Below are positions 24,900 through 36,736 of a stretch of 64,000 nt of DNA, one piece after another. The stretch comes from Scylla paramamosain (lineage: Eukaryota > Arthropoda > Malacostraca > Decapoda > Portunidae). Position numbers and translations under genes: made by a program. The DNA is taken from NCBI RefSeq assembly GCF_035594125.1, contig NC_087178.1:3335001-3399000 (forward strand), read 5' to 3'. The number at the start of each line of letters is the position of its first letter. The stretch's first letter is position 1. The notes under the pieces are model-generated. The model was given only the letters and a program-made list of their open reading frames with translations, did not search any database and was not told the origin of the DNA.

Positions 24900-25850
24900 A
24901 GGTGAAATTAAGGGTGACGTGTACTCGTATGTGTTTTCTTTTCGTTTCGTCCTAATTGTTGAAATGTGCGTGTGTGTGGATTCGTGTTTATGATCTTTGT
25001 TTTCAGCTGCGTTCCTGTGTTTCGTTGTTTATTTTTTGTGTGTATTCAGTTGCACAGAATATTATTCACTTGTGCGCTGTCTCTATACAGTCAAATTTCA
25101 TATTTCACAGCAAATAACAATATCAGAATACAATTACCACACGAGGAGTGATCAAATATACATTTAGATTAATTTTCTAACTCAGAGAAGAGACCAGCAA
25201 ACCTAATTACATATCCAATACCTACACGTCCACAACAATTATCACCTTCAAGCCAACCTACCTATCCACCTGCCTATCTAAATAATAACTTTTGCTTCTA
25301 CATGCTGTATCACACACATTAACACACATAATTACTCGTAGCATCGACAGTTTTTAGTTTCCTTTTTGTGTGAAGGAGTCGAATAACGTGCTATAAAAAA
25401 TAAAAAGAATGATAAACTAGTTCCCACCTCCATACAAGTTCAGAGGGGAAAGATTCTAACCACTAGATAATTCACACGTAACTGACACCAAATTACGTGA
25501 CCTGACTCTTGTGTATAGTACGTATCTAATTACCTACAATACCAGGCGCCTTTATCCCTACCTTGCCCTCACCTGTCCAATTAGTGACGAGCACCCTACT
25601 CACCTGGTGTAGTAGGCAGGTAAGCACAGGCAAGCGTACCGGAAGATAAAAAGCAAACAGGGAGGTGGCTGTCCACACATGATTATAGGCAATGTTGACT
25701 CAGGTGACGCTCGGCTGGCGGCAGCACAGCGCCACGCTCCTCTTCTTGTCTTCATGGGGAAGGAAGCCGCGAGGAAAGTCAGGCTTGTGTCTCTGGCGGT
25801 AGAAGAGGAAAGGAAATACATTGGTGTCCTTTTTGTCTGCTTGTCTATGG
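24900..25850. other. Unique sequence, GC-richer at 25560-25850
   Basis: The 25680-25850 part has open frames on both strands (forward contains GDARLAAAQRHAPLLVFMGK) and a donor-like GGCAG|GTAAGC at 25619/25620. No family is recognised. Coding status is unresolved. Confidence 0.3.
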
Positions 25851-25852
25851 GC

Positions 25853-25904
25853 GTGTGTGTGTGTATGTGTGTGTGTGTGTGTGTATGTGTGTGTGTGTGT
25901 GTGT

Positions 25905-25965
<61 letters not shown>

Positions 25966-25967
25966 CC

Positions 25968-26044
<77 letters not shown>
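25853..26044 (+). repeat. (GT)n-(GA)n compound microsatellite
   Basis: GT with TATG and TCTG interruptions to 25969, then pure GA from 25971. Confidence 0.98.
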
Positions 26045-26047
<3 letters not shown>

Positions 26048-26168
26048 GGAAAGGACGTGAGGAATTGTAAATAAAATAGGAGGAATGTTATGAAGAATTC
26101 AGTTATTAGCAGCAATGCAAATTATTTATTTGTATCGAATAATGAAAGACATTATGTGAATCTAAGAT

Positions 26169-26478
<310 letters not shown>

Positions 26479-26830
26479 AGACAACCCAAACCTATCTCTC
26501 TCCCATCCTTACGAGAGAAAACTTTACATGTAGTATCGAAGGGGATCTCTTTAAAAGTTAGTACAGTCAGAATTCCTTATAATAGATTTAAGGTTACGAA
26601 TGTCTGATGTGGTGAAAGCTGAGATGTCCTTAGAGGGAGACGAAGAGAGAGGAGAGAGTGAAAAAAAAAAATCTTTATGAATATGCATAGAAGTAGTGCA
26701 GATATATATATATATATATATATCCTAAATCCGCTTCCCTTTCACCCTAATCCTTATAAAATTGAAAGTATGAACGCTGTCCACTCCGCAGAGCCACAAG
26801 GATAAACATTCGAGAGTCGCAGGAGACCGC

Positions 26831-26930
<100 letters not shown>

Positions 26931-27225
26931 TAAGTGGTGGTAGAAAAATAAGGAGAGTGAGGATAGGAAGAGGAGAGAAGCAAAGACAAAGGAAGGAGAT
27001 AGGGAGAGCAGGAAAGGTACCATAGGAAGAGAGGGAGGCACGGAAGGGAGGAGTGGGAGAAGATAAGGAAGGAAGGGAGCAGAGGAACAGAGAGAGAAAC
27101 GGAAGCAAGGAGTGGGAGGAGATAAGAGACGGGGGAAGAGAGAGAGAGAGAGAGAGAGAGGAAAGGACAAACAAGTGAGAGGAAATAGTGGGTGTTTGTA
27201 GGAAGTTTTTACCAGGATGTGCGTT

Positions 27226-27675
27226 GGTGTGTGTGTGTGTGTGTTTGTGTGAGTGTACGTACGTGGCCATGCATATGTAAACTCGTGTGCGGGAATGTTT
27301 ATATGCACTCGGTTTACAGATACACACAAAAAAAAAAAAAGTACAGAAGGTCACGATTCGTAAGTACTCACACTACGCGATGAAACGGTAGACGAGAGCG
27401 GACGGTAGAAATTGTAGAGCAACGCAATACAATAATAGTGAAAGTGTGTGGAGCCGAAGCGCGGTTAGATTCCATTTCCTCTATGACACCACACAAAGGA
27501 ATCCAATTAATTGATGTCGCCTATTGGTCAGCGCTGTGAAAGATCGCCTCGGCCTTCATTCAGCACGTGATGTAATGAAAGGGTGATTAGCGCCGGCCAG
27601 GTGTGGAAGTCATGAGGGCAGGTTAATGAAAGGTGTTTAATGGCGTGAGTTGCGGTCTTGTTTGTGGTGTTCGTA

Positions 27676-27718
<43 letters not shown>
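27226..27718. other. Short GT tracts and unique sequence
   Basis: (GT)n at 27226-27250 and 27676-27718. Unique sequence between; no gene. Confidence 0.7.
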
Positions 27719-27719
<1 letters not shown>

Positions 27720-27828
27720 CTGGTTTTTGTCCTATTTGAAGTTTGAATCCGGATGTGATTTTTTTTTCATTTTCTCCACTTTTTTTCTTTCTTTTATAAT
27801 TGTATATGCTCTTTCCTGCCCCTCGTTT

Positions 27829-28012
27829 CGTCAGTCAGCTAGTCGGTTGGTTTGTCAGTCACTACGCCAATCAGTCATTCATTTGTTCTCTCATTTGGGA
27901 AGTCGGTTTGTCACCCTCAGTCAGCCAGTCAGTTAGTGGATCAGTCACTCAGGTGGTCAGATGGTCAGTCAGCCAGTCGGTCAGTCACTCATTCAGTCGA
28001 TCAGATAGTCAA
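27829..28012 (+). repeat. Degenerate GTCA/CAGT tetranucleotide array, part 1
   Basis: Dense CAGTCAGTCACTCAGTCG-type units with many substitutions. The array resumes at 28491-28540 after an AT-rich interval. Confidence 0.85.
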
Positions 28013-28490
28013 TTATTATTTATTTATATGTTTATTTATTTATTTTAACCTTCACATGGTGGAGAAGTATATATAAAGGCATTGAGACATATACAGCTCG
28101 TTTCCACTAGCGGACAGATTACATAAAATGTTTAAAAGTTATAAAATGCTAAAGTATATTAAAACACTTAAAATACAGAGGCAAAAATGTACATAACATT
28201 ACGTTAAAATGACCTTGTTAGAAGCTTGACTATGTAATACTCATTAGACCATGGCTTCTTATATTTTTCATGATACAGCATACCAAGAAAGAGTCAACCA
28301 ATCCATCAGATTCTATTCCACCAGGTTTACGGACATTATAGTATAACAGATTTGTTGGTGACACCCATACTTATATTATAATTCGTGCGAGAAGTGTAGC
28401 TGGTATTACTATATTCTTAGTAATAAATAAACTGAGAAAGTATATACAAAGGTGCCTAGTGGGTGAGTTTATAGAGCAAATTCTCGTTAG
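28013..28490. other. AT-rich ~480-bp interval splitting the GTCA array
   Basis: The left edge is a TTATTTATTTA-rich tract. A TATATAAAGGC string lies at about 28067-28078. Two similar ~22-bp segments (GAGAAGTATATATAAAGG near 28059 and GAGAAAGTATATACAAAGG near 28432) lie near its two ends as direct repeats. No coding frame is seen. It may be an insertion; identity unknown. Confidence 0.5.
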
Positions 28491-28540
28491 TCAGTCAATC
28501 AGTCAGTTGGCCAGTCAGTCAGTTAGGCAGTCGATTAGTC
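28491..28540 (+). repeat. Degenerate GTCA/CAGT array, part 2
   Basis: AGTCAGTCAATCAGTCAG-type units continue the array interrupted at 28012. Confidence 0.8.
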
Positions 28541-29193
28541 GCTTATGTTCGTAATCATGAATTCGTGAGACCATTTTTGTTGAGCGTTCGTCATCATTAA
28601 GTCAGCCCATTTAGTCATTCAGCTCCGGGGTAATCTGAGCGAAATCCCTGAGTCTTAAAAAAGAGATGGTCATGATCAACATTGCCGTATAATTACAGAC
28701 CAAATTGACTTAGGCCTTTAATTGTCGTTCAACTACGTAATTTACCTCGTTAAGCGTCTGCATTGTGTTTTGGATCTGATGTAGTTAAAGCAAGAATAAC
28801 TATAATGTGCAAACGTATCTTTTCCTAAACAGCCTTCAATATTTTTTTTTCATTTTCCTCCCTTCCGTTTCTGTTTTTCCTGCTAAAATTAATCATTTTA
28901 AGCCTCCGACTATTCCTTTTTTTTTTTTTTCTTTCCCTCTCACTCTGCCTCTCCATTTGCCTTTCCATCTCTCCCTCTCACTGCCCTCTCCTCCCCTCAA
29001 CCGTCCCTCCATACCTCACTACCGGTTTCCTTCCCTCCTCTCCCTCCCTGCCCACCAGTTCCCATCCTCTAGAATTTCCATATCAAGCATCAGTTATTGG
29101 TGACAGTTAGGCGCATATGTCTGGCTCCGAAATGTAAACAGAACGATGCATTTCTGACTAAATTGCCGGTTTGCGTTCTTACATTGTTGGCTG

Positions 29194-29195
<2 letters not shown>

Positions 29196-29282
<87 letters not shown>
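29196..29282 (+). repeat. (GT)43 microsatellite
   Basis: Pure repeat, 90 bp from the 3' end of the Jockey relic at 29372. Confidence 0.98.
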
Positions 29283-29283
<1 letters not shown>

Positions 29284-29371
29284 CTCCATTCTATCTTTTC
29301 GTATACGCTTGTGATGCTTTAGAAGTGTAATTGGTGATGTTGAAATGATTGCCCGTCCCCTCATCTGTGTT

Positions 29372-29830
29372 TTTCTATGTAAGAGGGGCACCGGCCAAGG
29401 GCAAACAAAAGAACAATAAAAAAAAAAGGACCACTGAGGTGCCAGTCCCCAGAAATACGTCAAAAAGGATAATCCAGACCTGGAGGATGTCTTGAAACCT
29501 TCCTCTTTAAACAGTTCATGTCATAGGAAGGAGAAAATGCAGAACCAGGTAGGGAGTTCCAGAGTTTACCAGAAGAAGGGATGAATGACTGAGAATACTG
29601 GTTATCTTTTGCATTATAGAGGTGGACAGAACAGGGTGAGAGAAAATAGAAAGTTTTGTGCAGCGAGGCCGTGGAAGGAGGGGAGGCATGCAGTTCAGAA
29701 AATCAGAACAGTTAGCGTGAAAATAGCGGTAGAAGACAGCAAGAGATGCAACATTGCGACGATGAGAGAGAAGCTGGATACATTCAGTTAGAGGAGAGGA
29801 GTTGATAAGTCGAAATGCTTTAAACAGAGA
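29372..29830 (-). mobile_element. 5'-truncated Jockey-like element, 3' end only
   Basis: Read on the minus strand it starts within KAFRLINSSPLTEC, then NVASLAVFYRYFHANC, then after one frameshift NQYSQSFIPSSGKLWNSLPG, and ends with a stop. The 3' untranslated region (GGGACTGGCACCTCAGTGG, a poly-T stretch, then TTGGCCGGTGCCCCTCTTAC) parallels the element at 12897-14299. It is truncated within the last part of RT, as expected for target-primed reverse transcription. Confidence 0.85.
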
Positions 29831-30129
29831 TAGTTTTTATTTCGTATTGTGTCTGTGTGTGTGTTTTCCTTCTTGAATTCTGTTTAGTGAAGAATGTTGC
29901 AGCGATCAGTGTCCAGTAGCTAGTGACTGCTTAGTGAGTACTTTGTGGTGCGTGAGTGAAAGGTACACATCTCTACTTGTTCAAGAAAGGTAAAGGAAAG
30001 TAGGTAATGAGATGCTGAAGATGGTGAGGAAAAATTACCTGTTTTACGAAAGGTGATGCAAGAAAGTAGTGATGTTAGGAATGACAGTGAGAAATGTTAT
30101 GTCTGGAACGATGAAGGAAAGTATGTTTT

Positions 30130-30132
<3 letters not shown>

Positions 30133-30211
<79 letters not shown>
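30133..30211 (+). repeat. (GA)39 microsatellite
   Basis: Pure repeat. Confidence 0.98.
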
Positions 30212-30215
<4 letters not shown>

Positions 30216-30310
30216 TCCTCTTTACTCTCTGCTCTGTCTCTCCATTTCCTGTCCCTCTTTCCAACTGGGAATATACCAACTGAGAATACACAGCTTAGAG
30301 AGACTTCCCT

Positions 30311-30312
<2 letters not shown>

Positions 30313-30404
<92 letters not shown>

Positions 30405-30444
30405 ATGCACACACCACACACACACACACACACATGCACACACC
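30313..30444 (+). repeat. (AC)n microsatellite
   Basis: Pure to 30402, then interrupted by CCATG, CACC and TGC to 30444. Confidence 0.97.
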
Positions 30445-30619
30445 GATTTCCTAATGCCGTGTACCGCCGATCCAGTTTTAGGCCTTTAGTTTTCTCGTCT
30501 TTTTTTTCCCTTCTAGTCGAAGCAACATAAACGACACGAAATCCTGTCCCGGCTCGTGTAAGTGGGCGGACTGTCAGCTCGTCCTTGTCAGTCTCGTTTG
30601 GCTGTATTTGGTAAGCGCT

Positions 30620-30675
30620 GCCGTCTGTCTGTCTGTCTGTCGGTCGGTCTGTCTGTCTGTCTTTTTCTGTCTGTG
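30620..30675 (+). repeat. (GTCT)n tetranucleotide repeat
   Basis: GTCT units with two GTCG variants. Confidence 0.9.
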
Positions 30676-31439
30676 TCTCTTGAATTTCCTCGTCATGGTT
30701 TGCTTTCGTATTTCCTCTTAATTTCCTACCCTTCGTTGTTGTTAATTTCTCACTGGTAATTGTTTCACCTTTCTCATTTCCTTTTTTTTTTTTTTTCCCT
30801 CGTGGTGACGCGACGCGGTGTTCCGTGCTCTTGTTCACTCGTTGCTGCAATATTTACGATTTTTTTTTTTTTTTTTACTTCATAGTCAAGGAGAAAAAAA
30901 ATAGTGGTCTCCTGTGAGTGAAGATGAGTTATACGAATCGTAAAGAGGCGATTCTGTAGGGAGTTAGTCTTGTAAGTCGTTTATTTATATCTATTTACAC
31001 GGTATCCTTATATTTATTTATTACTAACTTTGTACGTGATCTAATATTTAATACGACAGTAAAGAAATAAATTCCACCTTTCATATACCTATTGCTTTTA
31101 TTCTCACTGAAGTCGCGGTACGAGGAACCACCCTCCCCCCTTTTTTTCCAATATTTTTTTTTTTTGTATTGTTTTCATTTTTGAGAATAACATTCAAATT
31201 GGAATCAACAGGGATAGAATGGCTGGTAAAAAAAAAGAATATATATCTGACTATCGTTTTGCCCAAAAGAACACGAGACTGTCCGGTGTTTTGTGACGCT
31301 TCGTTTTTTCGTTGGTTCGTTGTTTCGAGCGGTGTGACTGTTCACTCTTATTTTTTTATCCTTTTTTGGGGGGAAGGGTGGGAGGGAGGCAAAGAATAGA
31401 GTCGTGATCAAGAATTTTTATTTCCTTTCTTTGATTTAG

Positions 31440-31640
31440 GGTGATACTTTATGAGAAGAAAGGTGAGTGATTGAGGTTAAGGCAGGTGTGTTGAGTGTGC
31501 AGGTGTGGGGAGGTTGTGGAGGGAAGGTACTTGGAAGAGTGTGAAGGTAGGTGTGGTGGGTATGCAGGTGTGTAGAGAGGCAGATGTGGTAGGTATACAG
31601 GTGTGCAGAGAGGTATAGAGGCAAGTGAGTGCGCGGACAA
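31440..31640 (+). repeat. Degenerate GGTGTG-rich minisatellite
   Basis: GTGGTGGGTATGCAGGTGTG-type units about 40 bp apart, three to four copies. Confidence 0.6.
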
Positions 31641-31906
31641 ACAGGTGTGGTGGGTGGGCGTGTCCAGAGGAGGGAAGGTATAAGGAAAGGAAAGAAAATG
31701 AAGTTGCATTCTTTAGTTTGTCCTTTGCTGGAATTTTTTTCTTTCGGCCAATTTTTTTTATTTTTTTTATTAAGATATAAATAACAAGGAACGAGTCAAA
31801 TAATAGAGGGAACTTTAGAAAATCTCATGGCAAGTTTCTTTTTTTGCCTTTTTCTTTTCTTGTTTCCTTTCCTTTCTAGAAACAACAACCATGGATATCA
31901 GAAGAA

Positions 31907-32006
<100 letters not shown>

Positions 32007-32174
32007 CTCACTTTTACTCTAGAGAAATACGTTGTTTCATATTTCAGATTGTTGTTTTACAAAAGTTGCAGCCCTCGTGTTCCTGTCGCCCTCAGTGTTA
32101 CCATCATTCCTTCCTCCTCAGTGCTCGCCGCCCCTACATGGAAACCAGCGCCACCTCCTCCCACACACGTAGTG

Positions 32175-33185
32175 GTGATCGTACAGTTTTTGTATTCTGA
32201 GCCAAATCATGATAAAGACACGACACTTAATGGGTACAAGGGAAACAAGAAAAAGGAACGATCCAACATTGCCTTCACCCTTACAAATAGTTGGTGGCCA
32301 TGAACCTTTTGTACTCTGAGCTAAATCATGATGAAGACACGACCCTTAAACAGATACAGGGGAAGAGAAAAAAGAAAAGATAGGAAATTTATATCTTAAG
32401 AATTTTTTTTTTCCCTGAAGGAACGTATAAAGTGGTTGACGGTCATACATTTGTTTTATATGTTATACAAGTCACTGTGAAGACAGTGTAGTTTTGTAAA
32501 CAGGAAAAAAGGTGGAAAAAAGTCATGTTCTCCCCAGCTAATTTCCTCTGAAGAGTCTGGCAATTAAATAAACATGAGGCCGAAAAAAAAAAATCATAAT
32601 TTCTTCCTGAGTGTAATATTCATACAGGTTTTTGTACATTAACTAAATTAGAATTAAGATATTACTCTTAAACAGATACCATTGAAAAATTAAAAAAAAT
32701 AAAACGAAAAAAGAATCTTACTAAACTTACCAGAAAGAATATATATAATCCATCTCCACAATCATTTTCGTGACATGCACATTAACTAAAGATAAAGACG
32801 CTATACAGTAAACACTCGAACAAAAAGTTAACATGAAAAAATTGAGAAATCATCATTACCTAATTAATTAACTTCCATGAACTCTAATTCGTATTTACAG
32901 TAATTCTTTTTATTTACATATTAACTAAATCAGGAGAAAAACGCATCACACGAACAAAAAGACACAACGAAAGAAAAAAAAAAAACACCATATCTTAGGC
33001 AGCTTATTCCCCAGAAGAATGAAATCCGCCAGTACAGTAATTTTTTTGTCATACACATTACGTAAATCAGGATAAGGACGCGACACAAGAACAAAAAAAA
33101 GAAAAAAAAAGAACGAAAGAAAAAAACCGTCATATCTTGGGCAGCTTGTTCCCCGGAAGAGTGTAATCCGCCTTATATTGCCGGC
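32175..33185 (+). repeat. Degenerate tandem array, ~140-bp unit, about 7 copies
   Basis: A two-part unit recurs. The first part resembles ACTAAATCATGATAAAGACAC and occurs near 32199, 32317, 32636, 32778, 32924 and 33060, with a weaker copy near 32475. The second resembles TTCCCCAGAAGAATG...ATCC near 32415, 32530, 33008 and 33150. An A-rich stretch lies between the parts. The last two units (about 32905-33185) are the most alike; inner ones are strongly diverged. It is AT-rich and non-coding. Confidence 0.75.
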
Positions 33186-33760
33186 GTTGTGCGTGGAAAA
33201 GGCTGGCGGCTAAAGGCGGGGCGGTGAAGAGACCAAATTACACATCCTAACAAAGCAGCTTCACTCGCGCTACTGGCAATAACGCCGCTCTCGCCACTAT
33301 ATTGCTGGTGTTCCTCAGGCTCGTTTTCTGTCACTGTATGCGTCACTCGTTTATTAACATTTTTTTGCTGAGCGTGTGGACAGATTGCGAGGTTGCGATG
33401 GAAGTGTATAGATGAGACCTTTGTTATCAATTGAGATGTAAAAAAGAAAAGGAAAATAGAAAAGGAGTGGTTAAGGGATATTTGTATACCTATTGCATTG
33501 TATTTTTCACTAAAGTTTTGTTTCATTTTATTATTGTTCGTCTCGTTTAATTTGCATTACATTTTTTTTTTTTTATCACTGGATAATTCATTGATCTTCC
33601 TTCCCTGTTTATTCTGGATTTAGTTCCTTTATTTTATTTGCTTCCTAGCTTATTTTATTGTGGAATTTATTGAATTTTATTAACTTTTATTTTAGGTTCA
33701 CTTCCTCTGTTCTGCGTGTTCAACGATTTATTTCTATCCTGTTTTCGTCTTTTTTTCTCC

Positions 33761-33762
<2 letters not shown>
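33186..33762. other. Unique sequence
   Basis: GC-richer at 33180-33340, T-rich later. No gene is recognised. Confidence 0.5.

Positions 33763-33831
<69 letters not shown>
33763..33831 (+). repeat. (TG)34 microsatellite
   Basis: Pure repeat. Confidence 0.98.
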
Positions 33832-33834
<3 letters not shown>

Positions 33835-34122
33835 TCGTAACGATGTGTTTTCTCCATTTTCATCTATTTTTTTCATTCCTCTGTAAAATGTTTTGAACTT
33901 TATTGCCTCTCGAATATATATTTTTTTTCCCCACGACACAAGGACGCAACTCTATTTGAAAACTGGCTATTTGTTCATCATGTTAGGTTAGCATGATTAG
34001 GTCAGATTAAATTTAGCTAGAATAGAATAGACTAGAATAAAATATGTTAGGATGCACTTGGAAAGGTTAGGTTATGTTAGACTGTTGTTTGTCTTGCTCC
34101 GTGACTGTGTATGTTGTTTATT

Positions 34123-34125
<3 letters not shown>

Positions 34126-34202
<77 letters not shown>
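34126..34202 (+). repeat. (CT)38 microsatellite
   Basis: Pure repeat. Confidence 0.98.
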
Positions 34203-34205
<3 letters not shown>

Positions 34206-34558
34206 CATTATTTATCATTTACCTCCACTTTGCCTCGTATTTCCCTCAAGAACCATAACTGTAAAAGAGAGAGAAAGAGAGGGAGAGAAAGAGAGCCTCA
34301 GCTGCGTCAGACGTGCACACACCGACATTCTCTGGCCGTAGATGCCTTCCAATAATCGCGTTCTGCCGATAATGAAGGCGGCCGTGGCAGCCAGACCAGT
34401 TTTGGGACCAATAAACGCTAGAATAATAAACGCGTTGCGGTCGCCGGCGGAATTTCTACAGCCTTTTGATGCCAAGTTTGATGGAAAAGGTTTGTAGCGG
34501 ACGCGGCTTTTTTGGAGTGACTTGTTTGGTTTAGCCGGCGTGATGCTGAGCCATGGTT

Positions 34559-34562
<4 letters not shown>

Positions 34563-34636
<74 letters not shown>

Positions 34637-34639
34637 TGT
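34563..34639 (+). repeat. (GT)38 microsatellite
   Basis: One TATG interruption near the end. Confidence 0.98.
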
Positions 34640-34741
34640 CTTACATTTTAATTCTATTTTATTTTTCGGCCAGAATTCACGGAAGATTCAAGTCTTTTTT
34701 TTTATTTCCGTTGGTAAATACGAAGGAAGAATTTTTTATTG

Positions 34742-34887
<146 letters not shown>

Positions 34888-34949
34888 AGAGAACACACGC
34901 ACGTACAACTAAATCAACAATAATGAAAGAAAAAACCCACACATACAGA

Positions 34950-35387
34950 CAGTCCTGCCTTGAACCGCGAAAAAACTACATCGTCTTAATAAAAACACAT
35001 AAAATTCCAATATTTCCGTTGATTTCCCCTTCCCCTTCAACACTCATCGCGGCAAGAGACTAAGAGGGGGACAAGAGAGAGAGACAAAAGAGGGACAATC
35101 TTTCCTCCGCGTTGCCAATATCGCTCTCTTCCTGCCGGGTATTCGTGATCAGCCCCGCAGCGTCACGTAGATGGAAACTGCACCCGCGTGAATGAAGGCC
35201 CTCGCTGCTTCGTGAGTCCCTCCTGACGACGCCTGCAGGAGGAGATCCAAACGCCGCCTCACTCTGCTGGCGGGATCCATAACAAGTGGTCCTCTTAGGG
35301 ATTAATTTCAGGGCGTGCAGTGGTCGTCTTCCTGACTTATTGCGCTAATTACACGGCCCACAATGGCTCGAAAGAAGGAAATGTTTC

Positions 35388-35390
<3 letters not shown>
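34950..35390. other. Unique, GC-richer sequence
   Basis: At 35095-35330 the DNA is balanced in base composition and free of simple repeats. No frame or motif is recognised. Confidence 0.35.

Positions 35391-35395
<5 letters not shown>

Positions 35396-35479
<84 letters not shown>
35396..35479 (+). repeat. (AG)42 microsatellite
   Basis: Pure repeat, upstream of the LTR element insertion site. Confidence 0.98.
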
Positions 35480-35480
<1 letters not shown>

Positions 35481-35639
35481 ATCCGCAGCCTCCATTTTTC
35501 GCTACTTCATTTTCTCCTTTCATTCATCTCTCCCACTTTTCTTCCTTATTTATCTCCTCTCAACCTCCTTCTCTCCTTACCTTCATCTGTCCCTTCCTCC
35601 CTCTCCTCCAGGATCTATCTCTCACTCCTTCCCTCTCTC

Positions 35640-35644
35640 CTTCC
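35640..35644. repeat. Target-site duplication, left copy (CTTCC)
   Basis: CTTCC directly abuts the LTR and is repeated at 40715-40719. Five base pairs is a typical Ty3/Gypsy integrase footprint. The match actually extends to 17 bp (35628-35644 against 40715-40731) because the site is a repetitive pyrimidine tract. Confidence 0.85.
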
Positions 35645-35873
35645 TGTTCGACTCTTGACCAGCAGGGGCACAGGAAACGCAGGTAACAGTGCAGGTGTTT
35701 ATTCACAGAAGGTGTGAACAGAAGGCTGGAGGTAGGTGATCTCTCGGCGCCAGGCCGCGCACTTCCACTTAACACTTATGACTGAAGCCTAGCTCGTTCA
35801 CTCATACACGTATTCATGCCTCACACAAGTCTCGCTCATTCACTCGTTCACACAACTAGCTAACAACCACACA
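35645..35873 (-). repeat. 3' LTR of the Gypsy-type element
   Basis: This copy is identical by eye to the LTR at 40486-40714. Its AATAAA signal on the element strand is at 35698-35703, about 54 bp before the LTR end, which fits an R-U5 polyadenylation site. It directly follows the polypurine tract. Identical LTRs normally mean recent insertion. Confidence 0.95.
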
Positions 35874-35881
35874 CCTCCCCC
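35874..35881 (-). promoter_or_regulatory. Polypurine tract
   Basis: The element strand reads GGGGGAGG immediately before the 3' LTR, the expected place for the plus-strand primer. The 130 bp between here and the Pol stop at 36012 form a short untranslated region with no other feature seen. Confidence 0.85.
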
Positions 35882-36011
35882 GAGACATAAGGAAGATTCC
35901 TTATCTTTGTTATGGCTACCGTAACACATGAAACAAAGTTACAATGATTGAAGTACAGAAAACACGGTACATATACACAAAACAAACACAGCGTACAATG
36001 AACACGTACGA

Positions 36012-36262
36012 CTAATCGTAGGTGCTACGGTGCCACCGCACCTGCAGTCGTCTCGGCTCCCTACGCTGTCGGCTGCTTCGACGCTCTGGTTGCTCTCGGC
36101 CACGGTGTACCCCGTTACCCTGATGCTCCGGGCTGCCGGGATGGTGGTGTTCCTCGTGACCCTGATGCTGAAGCGCTGCACCGCCATGAGCGGTGTGCTG
36201 CTCGACAGGAAGGGGAGCAAGAGGTCTGTGTGGGCGTAGGTGTCTTCTATTACGCCACATCA
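36012..36262 (-). pseudogene. pol: Frame-shifted Pol C-terminal tail
   Basis: In this frame the sequence resumes with VMWRNRRHLRP, the usual end of a Gypsy integrase core. About 80 Arg/His/Gln-rich residues follow, to a stop at 36012-36014. The tail has no recognised domain. No chromodomain was seen. The part of this open frame upstream of about 36262 is a shadow of the integrase. Confidence 0.65.
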
Positions 36263-36736
36263 CGCATGACCGCTGCCCATCTTGATGAGGTAGTCTCTCC
36301 TTCGCCCAACAGCCACGATGACACCCAGGCGATCCCAGAGGCCTGTCGTGTGATCTTGAACGTCGACGTGGCCACCGAGGTGCAGGAGAGGAAGAGTACG
36401 GGCGGACGCGTCGTGGCGAAGTTTCGCTTTCTTCCTCAGTCGCTCTGCCTTGGCGTCGCACTCATCAGCAGCGCGCTGCCACTGCTGAGCGTATGAGCGA
36501 TGATGAGCCGGGACACAGGACCTCATAGGATGACCGAAGAGGACTTGTGCTGGTGATCGCCCTTCCGCCCTCGGAGTGTTGCGCAGTTCCAGCAACCCGC
36601 GAGCGAACGCATCCTCGTCCAGGTGTCCCTGCTGTGTGGTCGTGAGGATCAGCTTCTTCACGGACTTGACCGCTGCCTCGGCGTGACCATTGGAGCGTGG
36701 ATAATGAGGTGAAGATACACGATGCTCCACCCCCAT
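36260..36736 (-). CDS. pol: Integrase C-terminal half (catalytic Glu, GPY/F-like region)
   Basis: A 158-residue frame overlapping the upstream Pol frame by about 79 bp. It starts MGVEHRVSSP and supplies the missing third DDE residue, E20 in SNGHAEAAVK. A GPY/F-like region follows (GLWDRLGVIV, then DYLIKMGSG). It terminates at 36260-36262, just where the conserved RVMWRNRRHLRP-type motif should follow. That motif continues in yet another frame, marking a fifth break at about 36262-36271. Confidence 0.85.
   Translation of the reverse strand: MGVEHRVSSPHYPRSNGHAEAAVKSVKKLILTTTQQGHLDEDAFARGLLELRNTPRAEGRSPAQVLFGHPMRSCVPAHHRSYAQQWQRAADECDAKAERLRKKAKLRHDASARTLPLLHLGGHVDVQDHTTGLWDRLGVIVAVGRRRDYLIKMGSGHA

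Noticed and set aside
35560..35775. 71-residue minus-strand frame in the 3' LTR
   Set aside because: The same frame occurs in the 5' LTR copy; it is LTR DNA read by chance.
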